From Setoptus koraiensis (Eukaryota > Arthropoda), in NCBI GenBank assembly GCA_048013815.1, contig CM106585.1, forward strand, positions 5,022,001 to 5,086,000: a stretch of DNA of 64,000 bases, given 5' to 3'. Position 1 is the stretch's first letter. Every line of letters starts with the position of its first letter. Shown here piece by piece: positions 53,510-64,000 of this stretch. The position numbers and the translations under genes were made by a program. Under the pieces are notes generated by a model. That model was not told the origin of the DNA. It saw nothing but the letters and a program-made list of their open reading frames with translations, and did not search any database.

Positions 53510-56007
53510 TATGACAGGGGGCCGCCTCAGCCGCCGCCAGCAGCGGGGTGTGACAGCGGAACAACAATTATCGATAAGATATGATTTACGATTGGCCGCC
53601 GCGACCCACGGGGGCACAAAAATGGGGCCCGTTAATGGCTCAGCGGCCAGTTGTCAATTGTGGGCCTATGTGAGCCTGTTCTCAAGAGTTCATTCATGTA
53701 GAACAGTGAGTCGTCGAGTGTGTGAGTTGAGCCGGTGACAATTGCAAAAAGAATTGCAGAAGAATGAGAAGCCAAGAAGCTCACTACAAGCAGCCAATAA
53801 TACTTGCCGACTGGCTAATAATAGCAATAGTAATAATAATAGCTATTATTAGCCAGTGTTTAACTTGCTCTAGGGCCTGACATATGAGAGTGCTATTTAC
53901 TTAATAACAATAATAACACACTCTGTGTGTATATATACCTTTGATTTATCGGCCAACCGACCAACAATCCAATTGCTCACATTGTTGTTAGTGCCTCACA
54001 TGCCATCGATTGAGCTGTCTGCCGGTGGCTGGTGGGCGACAATTGGGGCCCCAGCCAGCGGATAACATGAGCCGAGTTATTATTATTGTCATTGTTATAA
54101 GGGGGCGCCTCATATACATGTTATACGCGCTTATAAGACTTGTGAGCGATTGGCTATTGGCCATTGTCATGTTGCGCTTGATTTGGTTATAGTCAGCTGA
54201 CTGGTGGCAATATAGTTTAGTTGAATGAATTTAGATTCAATTTAGTTTATGTACAGGAAATGAATTATCGTGAACTATGAGTAGTGAGTAAACTATTCTT
54301 TATTCATGCTCGTCGTTGTCGGCCATTATTAACTGTGTTGCCAGCGCCTCCGCTCGCAACGCTCAAACTGCAAACCGTATGTGTCACCATAACCTATAAA
54401 CAAAGCGTTATCTTGTATGTGTTTGTATTTAGTGTGAGCATTGAGACAACATTGGGGCCCCAAGAACAATCGCCAGCTCGCTCGGTCGCTCGTCAGTGAC
54501 GAGTCGTCATACATTTATTTGCGCCAGCGATAAGCCAGCCGCCGCCTCGTTTCTTATTGGACTAGACATCTATTGAACGCGAGCCCGAGACACACTGTGG
54601 CCCACTTGCGCAAGCATAAGTCCGCATAATAATAAGCACGGTGGATATTTGAAAGAAGCGCAACGTTTGTTTAGTCATACGCATCAGCTAATTTTACGTC
54701 TCAATGAATAACGTTTAAGTTTTGTTTGACTATATCAATAATATTAAACTATATATAATAGTATTTGTAGTTATTGGTTGTAGCCAACAGAGGGACACTT
54801 GGCGATTATTACAACAACATCAACAACAACAACTGAGCCGACATATTGCCAGTGGGGCCCGCGTCATTCAATGCGTTGCCTCGTCCCATGTCTCATTCAA
54901 TAGGCGGCCCCATTCATGGCGACGCCACCGCGACACGACGACGACGACGACACAAACAACTGGAAATGTCACACTATTAAACGCACGTATATGTACTAGT
55001 GTATTATCGCTTACGATTGAGTGGACACACTTTACTTGATGATGACAATTGATGCTAGTAGCAGTAGTCAATTAAGTGTGTTCGCTCATTAATATTCATT
55101 GTGCCCCAGTGGGCCCAGTTTATTGTACAACTCTCACTCTCAACTGTCACACACTGTGCGACGACGACGACTCGCAAACATCCGCTATGCGACCGCGCCA
55201 CTGCCAACGACAAACGTTATATGCCTATATATTTGTCGTTGGCAGTGTCGTCGACATATAGCGACATCATATAGCGACATATACGATATATATATGAGCA
55301 ATAGACGACACACTAGTGGGCAAATTGCATTAACTTGCCATTGAGCGAACGCTCAATAAACGATGAATGAAAAACGCTCTACATCGGTCAATGTGGGGCC
55401 CATTGTGTGCGGGCGTGTCGACAGTCGCTAAATCAAATCATGTTAATCAATTTCGCGTTTATCGCCCCCAATCGCGGATGCATTGTCACGCTACAGGGGC
55501 CAGTATTGACAATTAGGGCACATTGACTGACGACGCAACAGACAGTGATGGCACGGATTAACAGTTTGCGCTAGTCGCCAGCCTCAAGCGCCTCCAGATT
55601 TCATCGGGCAATATAATAACGATAATGATAATAAATGTATCGCTCGCGCCAACCACTTCTAACTCGACAGCGATTTTCCGGCGGCGAGTAGCGATTTTTT
55701 GCGCTCGCTTCGCTGGTGTTGCAAATTGCACTCTTCGACCGCGCAGTAGTATAAGTGTGTCTTGTCCATTGGAATCTTGTCCGGGTTGCATCGTGTGAAT
55801 ATATTGTGAATCATATGAATTGTATCAGATAAACATATGAATTGTACCGCGAATTTACCGTAATTGCGTGAACCGTTATTGGCACGGCGAGCTCGTTAGT
55901 GGGTCGGCAGCGATGACCCTAAATGCCACTATTTGCCTATTTGCTCAATCATTCGCGACACTCAGTGCGTGTCCATGGGCGAGATATCCTGTTTTATCGC
56001 CGTCTAG

Positions 56008-56066
56008 TGGATGTATGAGTGGATATATGAGTGGATATTTGAGTGGATGTATGGGTGGATATGGGT
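56008..56066. repeat. 12-bp tandem repeat GGATATATGAGT
   Basis: About five units of GGAT(A/G)TATGAGT. Confidence 0.85.
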
Positions 56067-57086
56067 TTGCTAGATGTATGAGTCTGGGGTGTGATATATT
56101 ATTGTGTGTTATTATTCAATTTGGCGCACACGCAGACTTAATTTGCACGTATAATACAATTAGATTTGGTCTGACAACATTACATAAGAGAGAGAGTGAG
56201 ATAGTGAGGCAAATTCGATCAACGTATCAAATCAATCGTATGCCTACTGGCGATGAGCGTCTTCCGATGGCTTCCCCAATCGGACAGCCTCGAGACATTT
56301 GTACAACTGGCAACTTGTGATAGTGTCAACAACACGCCAGCCGCGAGCCGCGTCAAGCCAAGATTATCAACTCTAACACTGCGGGCCCCAGCTACTCTCA
56401 CGCCTAATTCAATCTATCATTTCCGCAATTTAATTTTGGCAGCCCCTTCGAGGCCTCACCTTCTCCGAACTACTATCTTGGCTACTTACTGTTCATTATG
56501 TGTATCGATAAATAAACAAAGCACAAACTAAAATAAAATGCAATAGGAAATAGAATAAAGAGTGCCATCTGATGGCAGCTCACATAATACAGTTAGAGCT
56601 ATTAAATTGCCACCTAAAACACTAAGCCGGTACCTCTATCGGATACATACTACATCAGATACATACTCTATTAGATGCACCAAGAAAACGTCCAGAAATT
56701 GCACAAAACGGCTCCGCTCGGCAAGTGCAAATGTCAGCTATGGCCAAATGTATAAATCTATGAGCGACTTTGGTGAGCGATTTGGCGATTTCGGGAAATA
56801 AAGAGAAAAACATACAAGAGTTGTGGGAGTAGCTACGTAATATTGTTGACAAAATAATGCGATAAATGTGCCCCGCGGTCACGTAACACTGCAACACCGC
56901 AAGTCGTATAGAGGAAGGCGATCTGTGGGCAGTGTATTCAATTGGTTACTTGCTCATCATCGACTTGAAAATAAAGCGAAGAAGCATACCCACTGCAGGC
57001 ATTCATTTACCGGTATTATCATTTACCGGTGATAGAGATTGTGAATCGCGGTGATCATTGTATATATTACCTTTATTTTGTTGCTG

Positions 57087-57117
57087 GGGCCGTCGACGGT
57101 AACACGATCGACGGCCC
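57087..57117. repeat. Perfect 10-bp GC-rich hairpin
   Basis: GGGCCGTCGA, 11-base loop, TCGACGGCCC. Confidence 0.85.
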
Positions 57118-60100
57118 TAACAGGTACAAGTCGCACTCAGATTAACATCATAAGCAGAAGTTTATGAAGATTGGCAGCTAGCGAGAGAGAATATCTTGCT
57201 CGAGAATATTCAAGGATAAAAGTGGCCACTTAAATGATTTTTGTCGTTCGTCAATTTGGGCTAGATTAGAATCACTGTCATCTCGCATTGTGGGCGCCCA
57301 GGACTTGTGTTATCTGTCAATTAATTTAATAATCCTACAATCTCGGAGCGAACACCATGAATGCATCGCATGACATTACAACAGTCGTAATCTATATCGT
57401 TCGAAAAGCAAGGCGCAGAACCAATTCGCTCCATTCTCTAGACATCAACAGCCTCACATGATGAGTCTTGATAATGGGTAATATGGGCTCAACAACTGAC
57501 TCTTGCCATTAATTGCACCAACAAATCAACTGACAAATCAACCGACCAACCTATCAAAGTTGCCAAGTGTTGTCCCTCCGTTGTTTCGAGCAATCTCCTG
57601 ACTTGAATCACTTATCGGGACTTGGTTTTCAATCGACGATTCAGATCACCTTTGGCGTTGGCCACCAGGTGATGATCAGTCCAATTGGACCAGCGAACAC
57701 CGCAAACAATCTCGCTTCATTGGGGAGCCTCTGTCTCTCTCTTTGTATCACCATCGAAAAATTCATCCAAACGCCGGATAAATAAGGTGTATTTTGGATC
57801 TATTTTATCAAATGTTGTCCTCGTCGCAAGTTGGCAACTTGGGCTTATTGAAACCGACAAGAAAGTTGTCACAGTTTGCATTTGGGCGCGCATTTAGTTT
57901 TTTTTTTTTTTTCGAAAACTTTTTGGCGAAAGAAAATCTTTCCGACGAAAAGTTATCGTTCGTTTCTTGCACTCATTTTTTGGCGCTGCGAGTGGCGCCA
58001 TCTACAAGCTGGGAAAGCCAACGAAGTGTGCAAAAAGAATTGGTCGACTATTGGCGTGTCGATGTAACAAAACAAAATTAAATGCTGCACGAACGGAAGG
58101 CACGTTTTCATGTCGATGAAGCAGACAGTCGTGCGTGCATACGACGAACAGTACGCGGCAGCACAGTTTGTGTCTTCAGTTGGTTCAGGCCGAATGTCCT
58201 GAAGGAATCGGGTTGCACACGCTAGGCACTCATCAGACTGAGAACGAGCAGCTCACAGGGATTATTTGGAGATCCTGTGCGATTCTGAGTACTTAAAGCT
58301 TCAGTTGTGCTCATGAAAAGCAGCTCAGCTTTGACAATGCATTTGCATGCTGTTGTTGGTGCAGCGGCACTCTAATGTTATAGCTCGTCTGATTAATTAT
58401 ATCTCATCGCAACAATCAGACAGCGCACAAATCTTCTGCCAAATCCTCTGATAAATCATCAGAAGATCCAGTGGATATTGTCCACTTGATACTTACTTGC
58501 ATCACGCATGTAAGCACTGTACTGTATTTAATGTAATACAATCAGTACAATCAGTGCTGCGCAATTGTTGCAGCGGCTTGCAGTACAGTATGTTGCATTT
58601 TGTGTGCGCTCTCTCGCAAAATACTCGCGCTGAGTTTAGTTGCGGCCCTTGGCTAGAGGGAGCCCTTTGGTCGCTGTTACAATAGAAGCGCGCGCACTGG
58701 CAGCACTCCTTCAGGCTAAACCAGCAACTATGCGCCAGAAAGCCTAATGGCCTCCACAGTAGCATATAGCAGTAGCATGTGCACCATGCACTACTGCATC
58801 GAGCACAAAGTTGATCGGTATGAGGATACAGGCTGCTGCAGCAAGCATTTTCTCCCACAACAGTGCACAGAGTGCGCCGCTCCGTCTGCCATTACAACGA
58901 TTGCCTTGCCTCCCGCCCAGAGAGCACACTGTCTGCCTCGCAGCGTTCAGATATGCTGCCGCTGCTGTGCCACCGAGAAAGAACACAGACACCAACACAA
59001 CTGCGATTGTCAGTGTGCTGGCCACCACGTTCACCAGAGCTTGCGCGCAAGAGCCAAAGAGGGCGCTCAGAACCGTGCCGTGGGACGCACACAAACGGAC
59101 GGCCGGGGTCGTGTCGCGATGATTTCTACACTTTCATGGACACTGAACATTGTTGTGGCCATGCTCGTGGGGCGACTGCCAGCAAGAGCTTGCCAACAAC
59201 AACACAAACTCGTGAGCTGAAAATGAACACAGTTGCACCAGCATCCAATACAGTGCCCTTGTGATGCTGGCTTCACCGATTGATAGCGAGAAGCGCCCCC
59301 GGTAGCAACTCCTCGTAACTAGCTTCCCGCGCACTCACCATAGACACAGCCGTATGGTGGTGCATCTTTTTGTGCATGTTGGACAAACTGTGCGTCACAT
59401 TATATTCATGACCCCTTTCTCAGGAGCGCACCACTCTTTCGGCAGACACGGCACCACTGTGCCTGCACTTTTTACTGGATAGTATCCACTGGTGCACGAT
59501 GCAGAACACTTTTGCACTGTGTTGCACTACCGTCGGCTGCACAGAGAAATGGTCGCCGACGAAAGGGGGCAACGATGGGGGAACGGCCACGTGCGCGCCA
59601 CAGTGATAGGTACATGTACGGCTCAAGGAAATGTTCGATTGTACGTGGATTGACAGGCGCTGAAACGCACTGCTGTGAGACGGCCATTTTTGACGGCGCT
59701 CGAATACCTTCCGCCGCCGCCTCCACAAACACGGCCTGGCTACAGCCGTACTGTTCAGTGTCGTCGAATGGGGCACCATCGGCATCAAAACAGAACGATA
59801 TTGCAACGGCATGCATTTTGAATATTTTGCCGGAGAAAGTTTTATCCCGTGTGCATTGGCTGCAACGCAGTGACTGTATGTGTTGAACTGGACACAAAGT
59901 GATTTTTCGTTTGTTTGAATCTGGCGCGTCGCCAATGGTGCTCAATCTGATTGATGGTCCATGGCCATAAACGTTACTCGCTGCACCACTGTGGAGCAGT
60001 CACTGTTCAACAGTGTGATACAGTGAGTATAGAGTGTGGGGGGGGGGAGGGGGCAACAAATGTATATTTGCGCTTGCATTTTATTGGGCGCGCGGCGCGC

Positions 60101-60500
60101 CATACCATTCGGACAGGGGTGCATGCACCACGGCAGAAAGGGAGCTGCCGTTTGCACAAAATGATGCGCCTGGTTGGATTCCAGCAGTGTATGTGTAGCG
60201 CCTGGATAGCGCAACACGCGTGCACCATCACCGCCACCACCGCCACCACCATGGCACACTGCAGCAAGCAGACGAACCAAAACTATACCCGGCGGTATTC
60301 AATATACCGCTCTATGTGGAGACTTGTGTGTGCCTGTCACTTTTCGCGCTTGTGCTTCTGACTCGGTGCTTGTGTACGCATTCACGTTCGCATGTCTGCG
60401 ATGATTGTGCGCTGCCGCCAACGTCTGCCACCAACAGTGGTGTGTTTGTGTAAATGTGTGCGCTTGTCCGTGTGCTTTTGCGATCGGCACTTTGCTTTGC

Positions 60501-60552
60501 AACACACGCACACACACACTTACACACACACACACACACACACAAACACACA
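60501..60552. repeat. CA microsatellite
   Basis: Interrupted (CA)n; it produces Thr-His and Val-Cys open frames on the two strands. Confidence 0.93.
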
Positions 60553-60870
60553 GCGACCGAGCGAATTTGTCCACTGTTGTGCCATTGCTGCTTGAATTGT
60601 ATAGAATTTTGGCCATAATTAGTCGATATAAGCATATAAATTTATAAGCACGCACCTACACACGCATCATTCTATATTGATACACCGATAATCAATATAA
60701 ATCAACATTAATTTAGAAAAGAATACTTATATCCATACATAAATAGATATATATATATATTATTACATATATATATCTTGATCGCTTACTTTCACCGACT
60801 CACACAACAGACTCCTCACTCACACTCATTCGCTCACTTGCAGCAATCAAAACAAAGAATCAAATCAAAC

Positions 60871-61413
60871 ATGTCAACAGTAGCTAGTGAAACGACAACT
60901 ACAACAACGCCGGCAACGACCGCTCCAGATTCTAATGATGCCGCCTCGTTAGATAACAATAACACAAAGGAAACTACCAAAAACAACAACAACACCACCA
61001 CCACCGATAATCACAAAGAAAGCGGCGACAATGTTACCACAACACCCCTAAAAGATGTCAGTGGTCATGAGACCTCCAAAAGGAGTGCGGCCGAATTAAC
61101 GTCCGAGGACTCAAACTCAATATTAGATGGTGACGATTCATCAAAACATTCAGTACAGAGGAATGGTAAAAAGCAAAAAATTGAAAATGGTGATGACTCC
61201 AATGACGTCGAGGGCCATGATGATGTTGATGACGATGTCGATGATGACGAGGAGGATGATGATGACGAAGATTATGATGGACACGATGACGATGGTCAAG
61301 ACGACGGTCCCGATGATGTCTATGACGGCGATGATGGCGATGATGATGGCGATGACGCCGATGATGGAGATGGAGACAATGATGATGATGGGGACGACGA
61401 TGAGGATGCCTAA
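60871..61413 (+). CDS. Highly acidic, prothymosin-like nuclear protein
   Basis: 180 residues from ATG 60871 (CAAACATGTC; the frame is open upstream but without an ATG). The first half is Thr/Asn/Ser-rich (TTTTTPATTAP, TKETTKNNNN). Then KRSAAELTSEDS and a basic RNGKKQKIENG at about 117-127, followed by about 55 residues that are almost all Asp with some Glu and Gly. The order, a KRSAAE-type segment, a KKQK signal and acidic tract, recalls prothymosin-alpha, although there the acidic core precedes the NLS. Expected: a disordered nuclear protein that may bind histones or other basic proteins. The plus strand is chosen because it starts well and has protein-like non-repeat segments; the mirror frame on minus is His/Arg repeat only. 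No intron seen. Homology is compositional, so the family name is tentative. Confidence 0.7.
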   Translation: MSTVASETTTTTTPATTAPDSNDAASLDNNNTKETTKNNNNTTTTDNHKESGDNVTTTPLKDVSGHETSKRSAAELTSEDSNSILDGDDSSKHSVQRNGKKQKIENGDDSNDVEGHDDVDDDVDDDEEDDDDEDYDGHDDDGQDDGPDDVYDGDDGDDDGDDADDGDGDNDDDGDDDEDA

Positions 61414-61768
61414 AACATGACAATACCAACAAGAACAACAACCAATTAATTGCATGATCTTATATGAATGAATTATTAGAAATAGTAACAGAAAATTTCT
61501 AAAAAGATCTAAAAACAACAATGTTTGCGCATCCCTTACTTCAACAAAGACCTCAACATACATTAACACATAACCATTATCATCCATACAATTTTCAACA
61601 TCAACTCTTTATAGAAACTTATCCTGGCTTCCCCTGATGGAAAATATAATAACAATTATAATATAATGTAATAATAATTATAATATAATATAATGTAATA
61701 ATAACATAATATACACAGATACACACAATCAAACGGAAAATGGAATGTAATTTGTGTATAACATGCGT
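61414..61768. other. 3' flanks of acidic-protein and ferrochelatase genes
   Basis: AT-rich, with an ATAATAATTATAAT-type array at about 61,640-61,715. The two genes converge here; no other gene. Confidence 0.6.
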
Positions 61769-62986
61769 TTACCAGTCTATCTCATTTAACTTAGCCAACC
61801 AAGCTCTAGTCTGTTTGCAGTTAGGCTTGTCACAACCGGGGCAGCGCCGTCTCATCTGCTTGGGTACCGCCTGTTTGCTCTCCAGGTGTTCCTTCACAAT
61901 ATTAGCTAATCCTTCCAAGAACTTGGGATGATCGTTCGGTGTTGCAATTCTTATGAATGTTTCGAACGGAACCTCCTTCCTCAAATCATGTGCGTACTCT
62001 ATGTCGAGCTCGTGCAACGTCTCTATGTGTTCATTCACGAATGCAACCGGAACGCACATGAAATGTTTGTGGCCGCTTTGGACATAGCCCCTCAGAGCGA
62101 GCTCTATCTGTGGCCCCTGCCAAGCTACAGGTCCTACTTTTGATTGCCACACAAGGCTATAAGGGTATTTCCGTTTCAGTTTGTGCATTATCGCTTGTAC
62201 AGTTGCACCAACTTCACCGGTATAATCGTCACCCCTTTCTACCATCCAAATAGGTATAGAATGGGCGCTGAATAGGATGATAATTTGATCCCTGATATCG
62301 TCTGTCAGATTTGCCATTTCTTTTTCGATTCTCTCGGCAAAAACATCAACTATAGCGTCAGCTACGGGCCATCTATCAATAAGAGACCATCTCTGAGTGG
62401 GTACGTCATTTCGAGGAATGTCTTTCTCTATACAATATCGAGCTATCTCATTTAAGCTGCTGCCTGTGGTGCTGCAACTGTATTGGGGATATTTAGATAA
62501 AAGAACAACATTTTCTACTTTATCTTGTTCCAAGCTTGCTACGGCACACTCAATATCTGGACGCGAGTAACGAAAACAGGTGTAGGCTTTGTGTGGACCA
62601 GTCGATGGACTTATTTTGTCTAAATGTTCTACCAGACCTTTACCTTGCTTTTCAGTCCATTCTTTCAGGGGGTCTCCTCCAATTTCATCGAACTTGGCCT
62701 TCAACTTGGGTGCTCTAAACTTGGAGATCAATGGACCAAGCATTGACTGCATAGGCATCTTTATTATGTCTCTATCATTAAAAAGGGCAGACAAAAACTT
62801 TCGGACATCATCAACGTGTTCAGACTCTGGCCCACCCATGTTTAGCATGAGTACTGCAGTTTTTATTTTCGGAGAGTTGCCATTGTCATTGGTTGTAGAG
62901 GCCATGGATAATTGTTGGATCTTGATCTTGAAAAATTTCCGTTGAACACCCTTCTCGAATATAGTGCGAGTGAACCTAAGAATCAT
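61769..62986 (-). CDS. FECH: Ferrochelatase, mitochondrial
   Basis: 405 residues from ATG 62986, close to the 423 of human FECH, in one exon. Basic amphipathic presequence (MILRFTRTIFEKGVQRKFFK), then LMLNMGGPE. Active-site His242 in SAHSIPIWMVERGD and Glu322 in NEHIETLHELDIEY are present. Four cysteines of the animal [2Fe-2S] cluster are present: Cys171 (QYSCSTTGSS) and Cys382, Cys385, Cys390 (CPGCDKPNC). Reaction: insertion of Fe2+ into protoporphyrin IX, the last step of heme synthesis, on the matrix side of the inner mitochondrial membrane. Earlier in-frame codons at 62,987-63,004 contain no ATG. Animal FECH genes usually have many introns, so the single exon is notable. A broken copy lies 16 kb to the left in the same orientation. 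Confidence 0.97.
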   Translation of the reverse strand: MILRFTRTIFEKGVQRKFFKIKIQQLSMASTTNDNGNSPKIKTAVLMLNMGGPESEHVDDVRKFLSALFNDRDIIKMPMQSMLGPLISKFRAPKLKAKFDEIGGDPLKEWTEKQGKGLVEHLDKISPSTGPHKAYTCFRYSRPDIECAVASLEQDKVENVVLLSKYPQYSCSTTGSSLNEIARYCIEKDIPRNDVPTQRWSLIDRWPVADAIVDVFAERIEKEMANLTDDIRDQIIILFSAHSIPIWMVERGDDYTGEVGATVQAIMHKLKRKYPYSLVWQSKVGPVAWQGPQIELALRGYVQSGHKHFMCVPVAFVNEHIETLHELDIEYAHDLRKEVPFETFIRIATPNDHPKFLEGLANIVKEHLESKQAVPKQMRRRCPGCDKPNCKQTRAWLAKLNEIDW

Positions 62987-63744
62987 AGTTGTATTATAAG
63001 GCACTTCAAATAAAGATACCTACCTACGGGGGGTGTTGAATATACCAATTCATCCAATTGATAATCTAGCTTGATAATCGCATTGCCTTAAGTGACCATT
63101 GCATTAAGCAGTTACAGGATGTCCCTTAGCACTTCCATGTAGCACTTGTGGCAAACTAGTTGAACGGCCAAACGAAGAACGGCCAAAAATGTCTCTATGA
63201 GCATGAGCAGCTGTTGATTTCGCGGCGAATTCGATCCACATGTGATCATCTATTGTTGTTATTTGTTAAATGTGATCAAGATATTTATAAGATTTATAGA
63301 TTTTAAGATATATAATTCCCTCGTTATTTGTTTATTGTGGGTCGTATAGCAATGAACTTATGACAACTACACCCATAGACGTATACATCTATATATGTAC
63401 AGATGTATACCTATAGAGATATTTATTGTGGACATATTGAGTCATCATGAAAGCACAAAACGATTCTATTGACGGGAGCTGAGATTTTTATTATCATGGA
63501 ATCACTGTTATTTTACACAATTCAATCAAAAGAAAAAAAGAAGCGAAATCCATTGGTAACATCATACAGACTAGATTATTAATTGATTCTATGGGTACAA
63601 ACTAGAGCATGCTATAGAATAGTCTCCCTCTACTGGAAGAATTTTCACTGCATCAAAAATTAGACGTCCTCTAATTCATTGATGTTGTGATTATTACAAC
63701 AAGTAGTTTTTGGATTTGGCGACAAAACAATCAGCTAAGCAAAC
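62987..63744. other. Divergent intergenic between ferrochelatase and golgin-like gene
   Basis: AT-rich, presumably both promoters. GGGGGG followed by TGTTGAATATACC at 63,030-63,048 resembles a polypurine tract plus the start of a copia-type LTR, perhaps an old solo fragment. A pair TATACATCTATATATGTACAGATGTATA at 63,380-63,410 forms a hairpin. Confidence 0.45.
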
Positions 63745-64000
63745 ATGTCTATGTTCAAAAAGATGAAAGAACGAATAACGGACGAGGTCAATTCTGCGAC
63801 CAACAAACTCCAAAGCATGCAACTCATTGACAACCTCGCGTTAAGCCTTGGCCAAACAGGCAGAACTGACCATCTAGTTAGTTTGCCACACATTAATACT
63901 CACCAGCAGCCCTCATCTTCTACTAACTCCACCACCGCCACTACCGCCATCAATAACAAAACCCATCAACCTTTTAGCCTATTAGACGACAATCCGATGG
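63745..64000 (+). CDS. Probable golgin N-terminus (partial, runs off window)
   Basis: 85 codons, open to the window edge. Begins MSMFKKMKERITDEVNSATN, matching the MFKKLKxKIxEE start of golgin-245/GOLGA4 and related GRIP-domain golgins, an amphipathic segment that tethers vesicles at the trans-Golgi. It continues LIDNLALSLGQTGRTDHL and a Ser/Thr/Asn-rich linker. The coiled coils and GRIP domain would lie to the right. Good ATG context (AAACATGTC). Identity rests on about 15 residues. Confidence 0.55.
   Translation, partial: MSMFKKMKERITDEVNSATNKLQSMQLIDNLALSLGQTGRTDHLVSLPHINTHQQPSSSTNSTTATTAINNKTHQPFSLLDDNPM

Larger units (their letters stand above)
52637..60870. other. 8.2 kb with no supportable gene
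   Basis: Tandem arrays at 53.4 and 56.0 kb, a GC-rich hairpin at 57.09 kb, a T run (57,898-57,912), a G run (60,038-60,053) and a CA microsatellite at 60.5 kb. From about 58.1 to 60.6 kb the DNA changes style (CACTG/CAGTG/TGCA-rich) and has long overlapping ORFs in up to five frames; none shows a domain. Confidence 0.5.

Noticed and set aside
58502-60361. Multiple ORFs of 100-171 codons on both strands
   Set aside because: Up to five frames are open over the same bases, none with a recognisable domain, signal or splice logic.
61058-61441. His/Arg-rich minus-strand ORF opposite the acidic protein
   Set aside because: Mirror translation of GAT/GAC repeats; the plus frame has a proper start and non-repeat segments.
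1-64000. tRNA, rRNA or snRNA genes
   Set aside because: I looked for B-box-like GTTCGANTC and cloverleaf ends by eye and found no convincing case; a covariance-model scan would be decisive.

Overview
The window is animal DNA, almost certainly arthropod and probably an acariform mite (inference). The support is a gustatory-receptor-like gene with three phase-0 introns ahead of the last membrane segment, a spaetzle-like prodomain, an FGF8/17/18-like ligand, a paired-class homeobox gene, dyskerin, ferrochelatase, short GT-AG introns in one gene, and many ORFs without introns. There is no prokaryotic signature.

Layout. 1-13 kb: GC-rich DNA crowded with GGCC-containing minisatellites. It holds the first exon of an FGF-like gene (832-1836, minus) and a four-exon gustatory-receptor-like gene (7385-12995, minus) that I assembled from splice sites. 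13-25 kb: no convincing gene; minisatellites, microsatellites and several perfect hairpins. 25-26.2 kb: a compact, intronless dyskerin gene. 26.8-35.8 kb: a large inverted repeat. Its two arms of about 2.8-2.9 kb each carry a BACK-Kelch gene, and the spacer carries a four-exon SDR16C-type dehydrogenase gene. Arm B is flanked by a short direct repeat and abuts a duplicated fragment of a spaetzle-like exon. 36.15-42.9 kb: a young Ty1/copia-type LTR element whose single 2104-codon ORF runs gag-protease-integrase-RT-RNase H and then into an envelope-like module of about 740 residues, an arrangement I do not know from animal copia elements. 42,916-43,415: a 500-base assembly gap. 43.4-44.3 kb: the 5' part of the spaetzle-like gene. 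45-46.06 kb: a degenerate second copy of ferrochelatase. 46.1-46.9 kb: a paired-like homeobox gene. 47-60.8 kb: almost gene-free, with one candidate signal-peptide exon at 52.5 kb followed by five tandem splice-donor motifs. 60.87-61.4 kb: an acidic prothymosin-like protein. 61.77-62.99 kb: intact ferrochelatase. 63,745-end: the N-terminus of a probable golgin.

The genes do not form a pathway. The 26-46 kb stretch is the most rearranged part: inverted Kelch copies, scattered copies of a spaetzle exon, an acidic exon and ferrochelatase, and a recent LTR insertion. Some of this could be an assembly artefact, because the gap lies inside it. Identities are by eye from translated sequence; no database search was possible.
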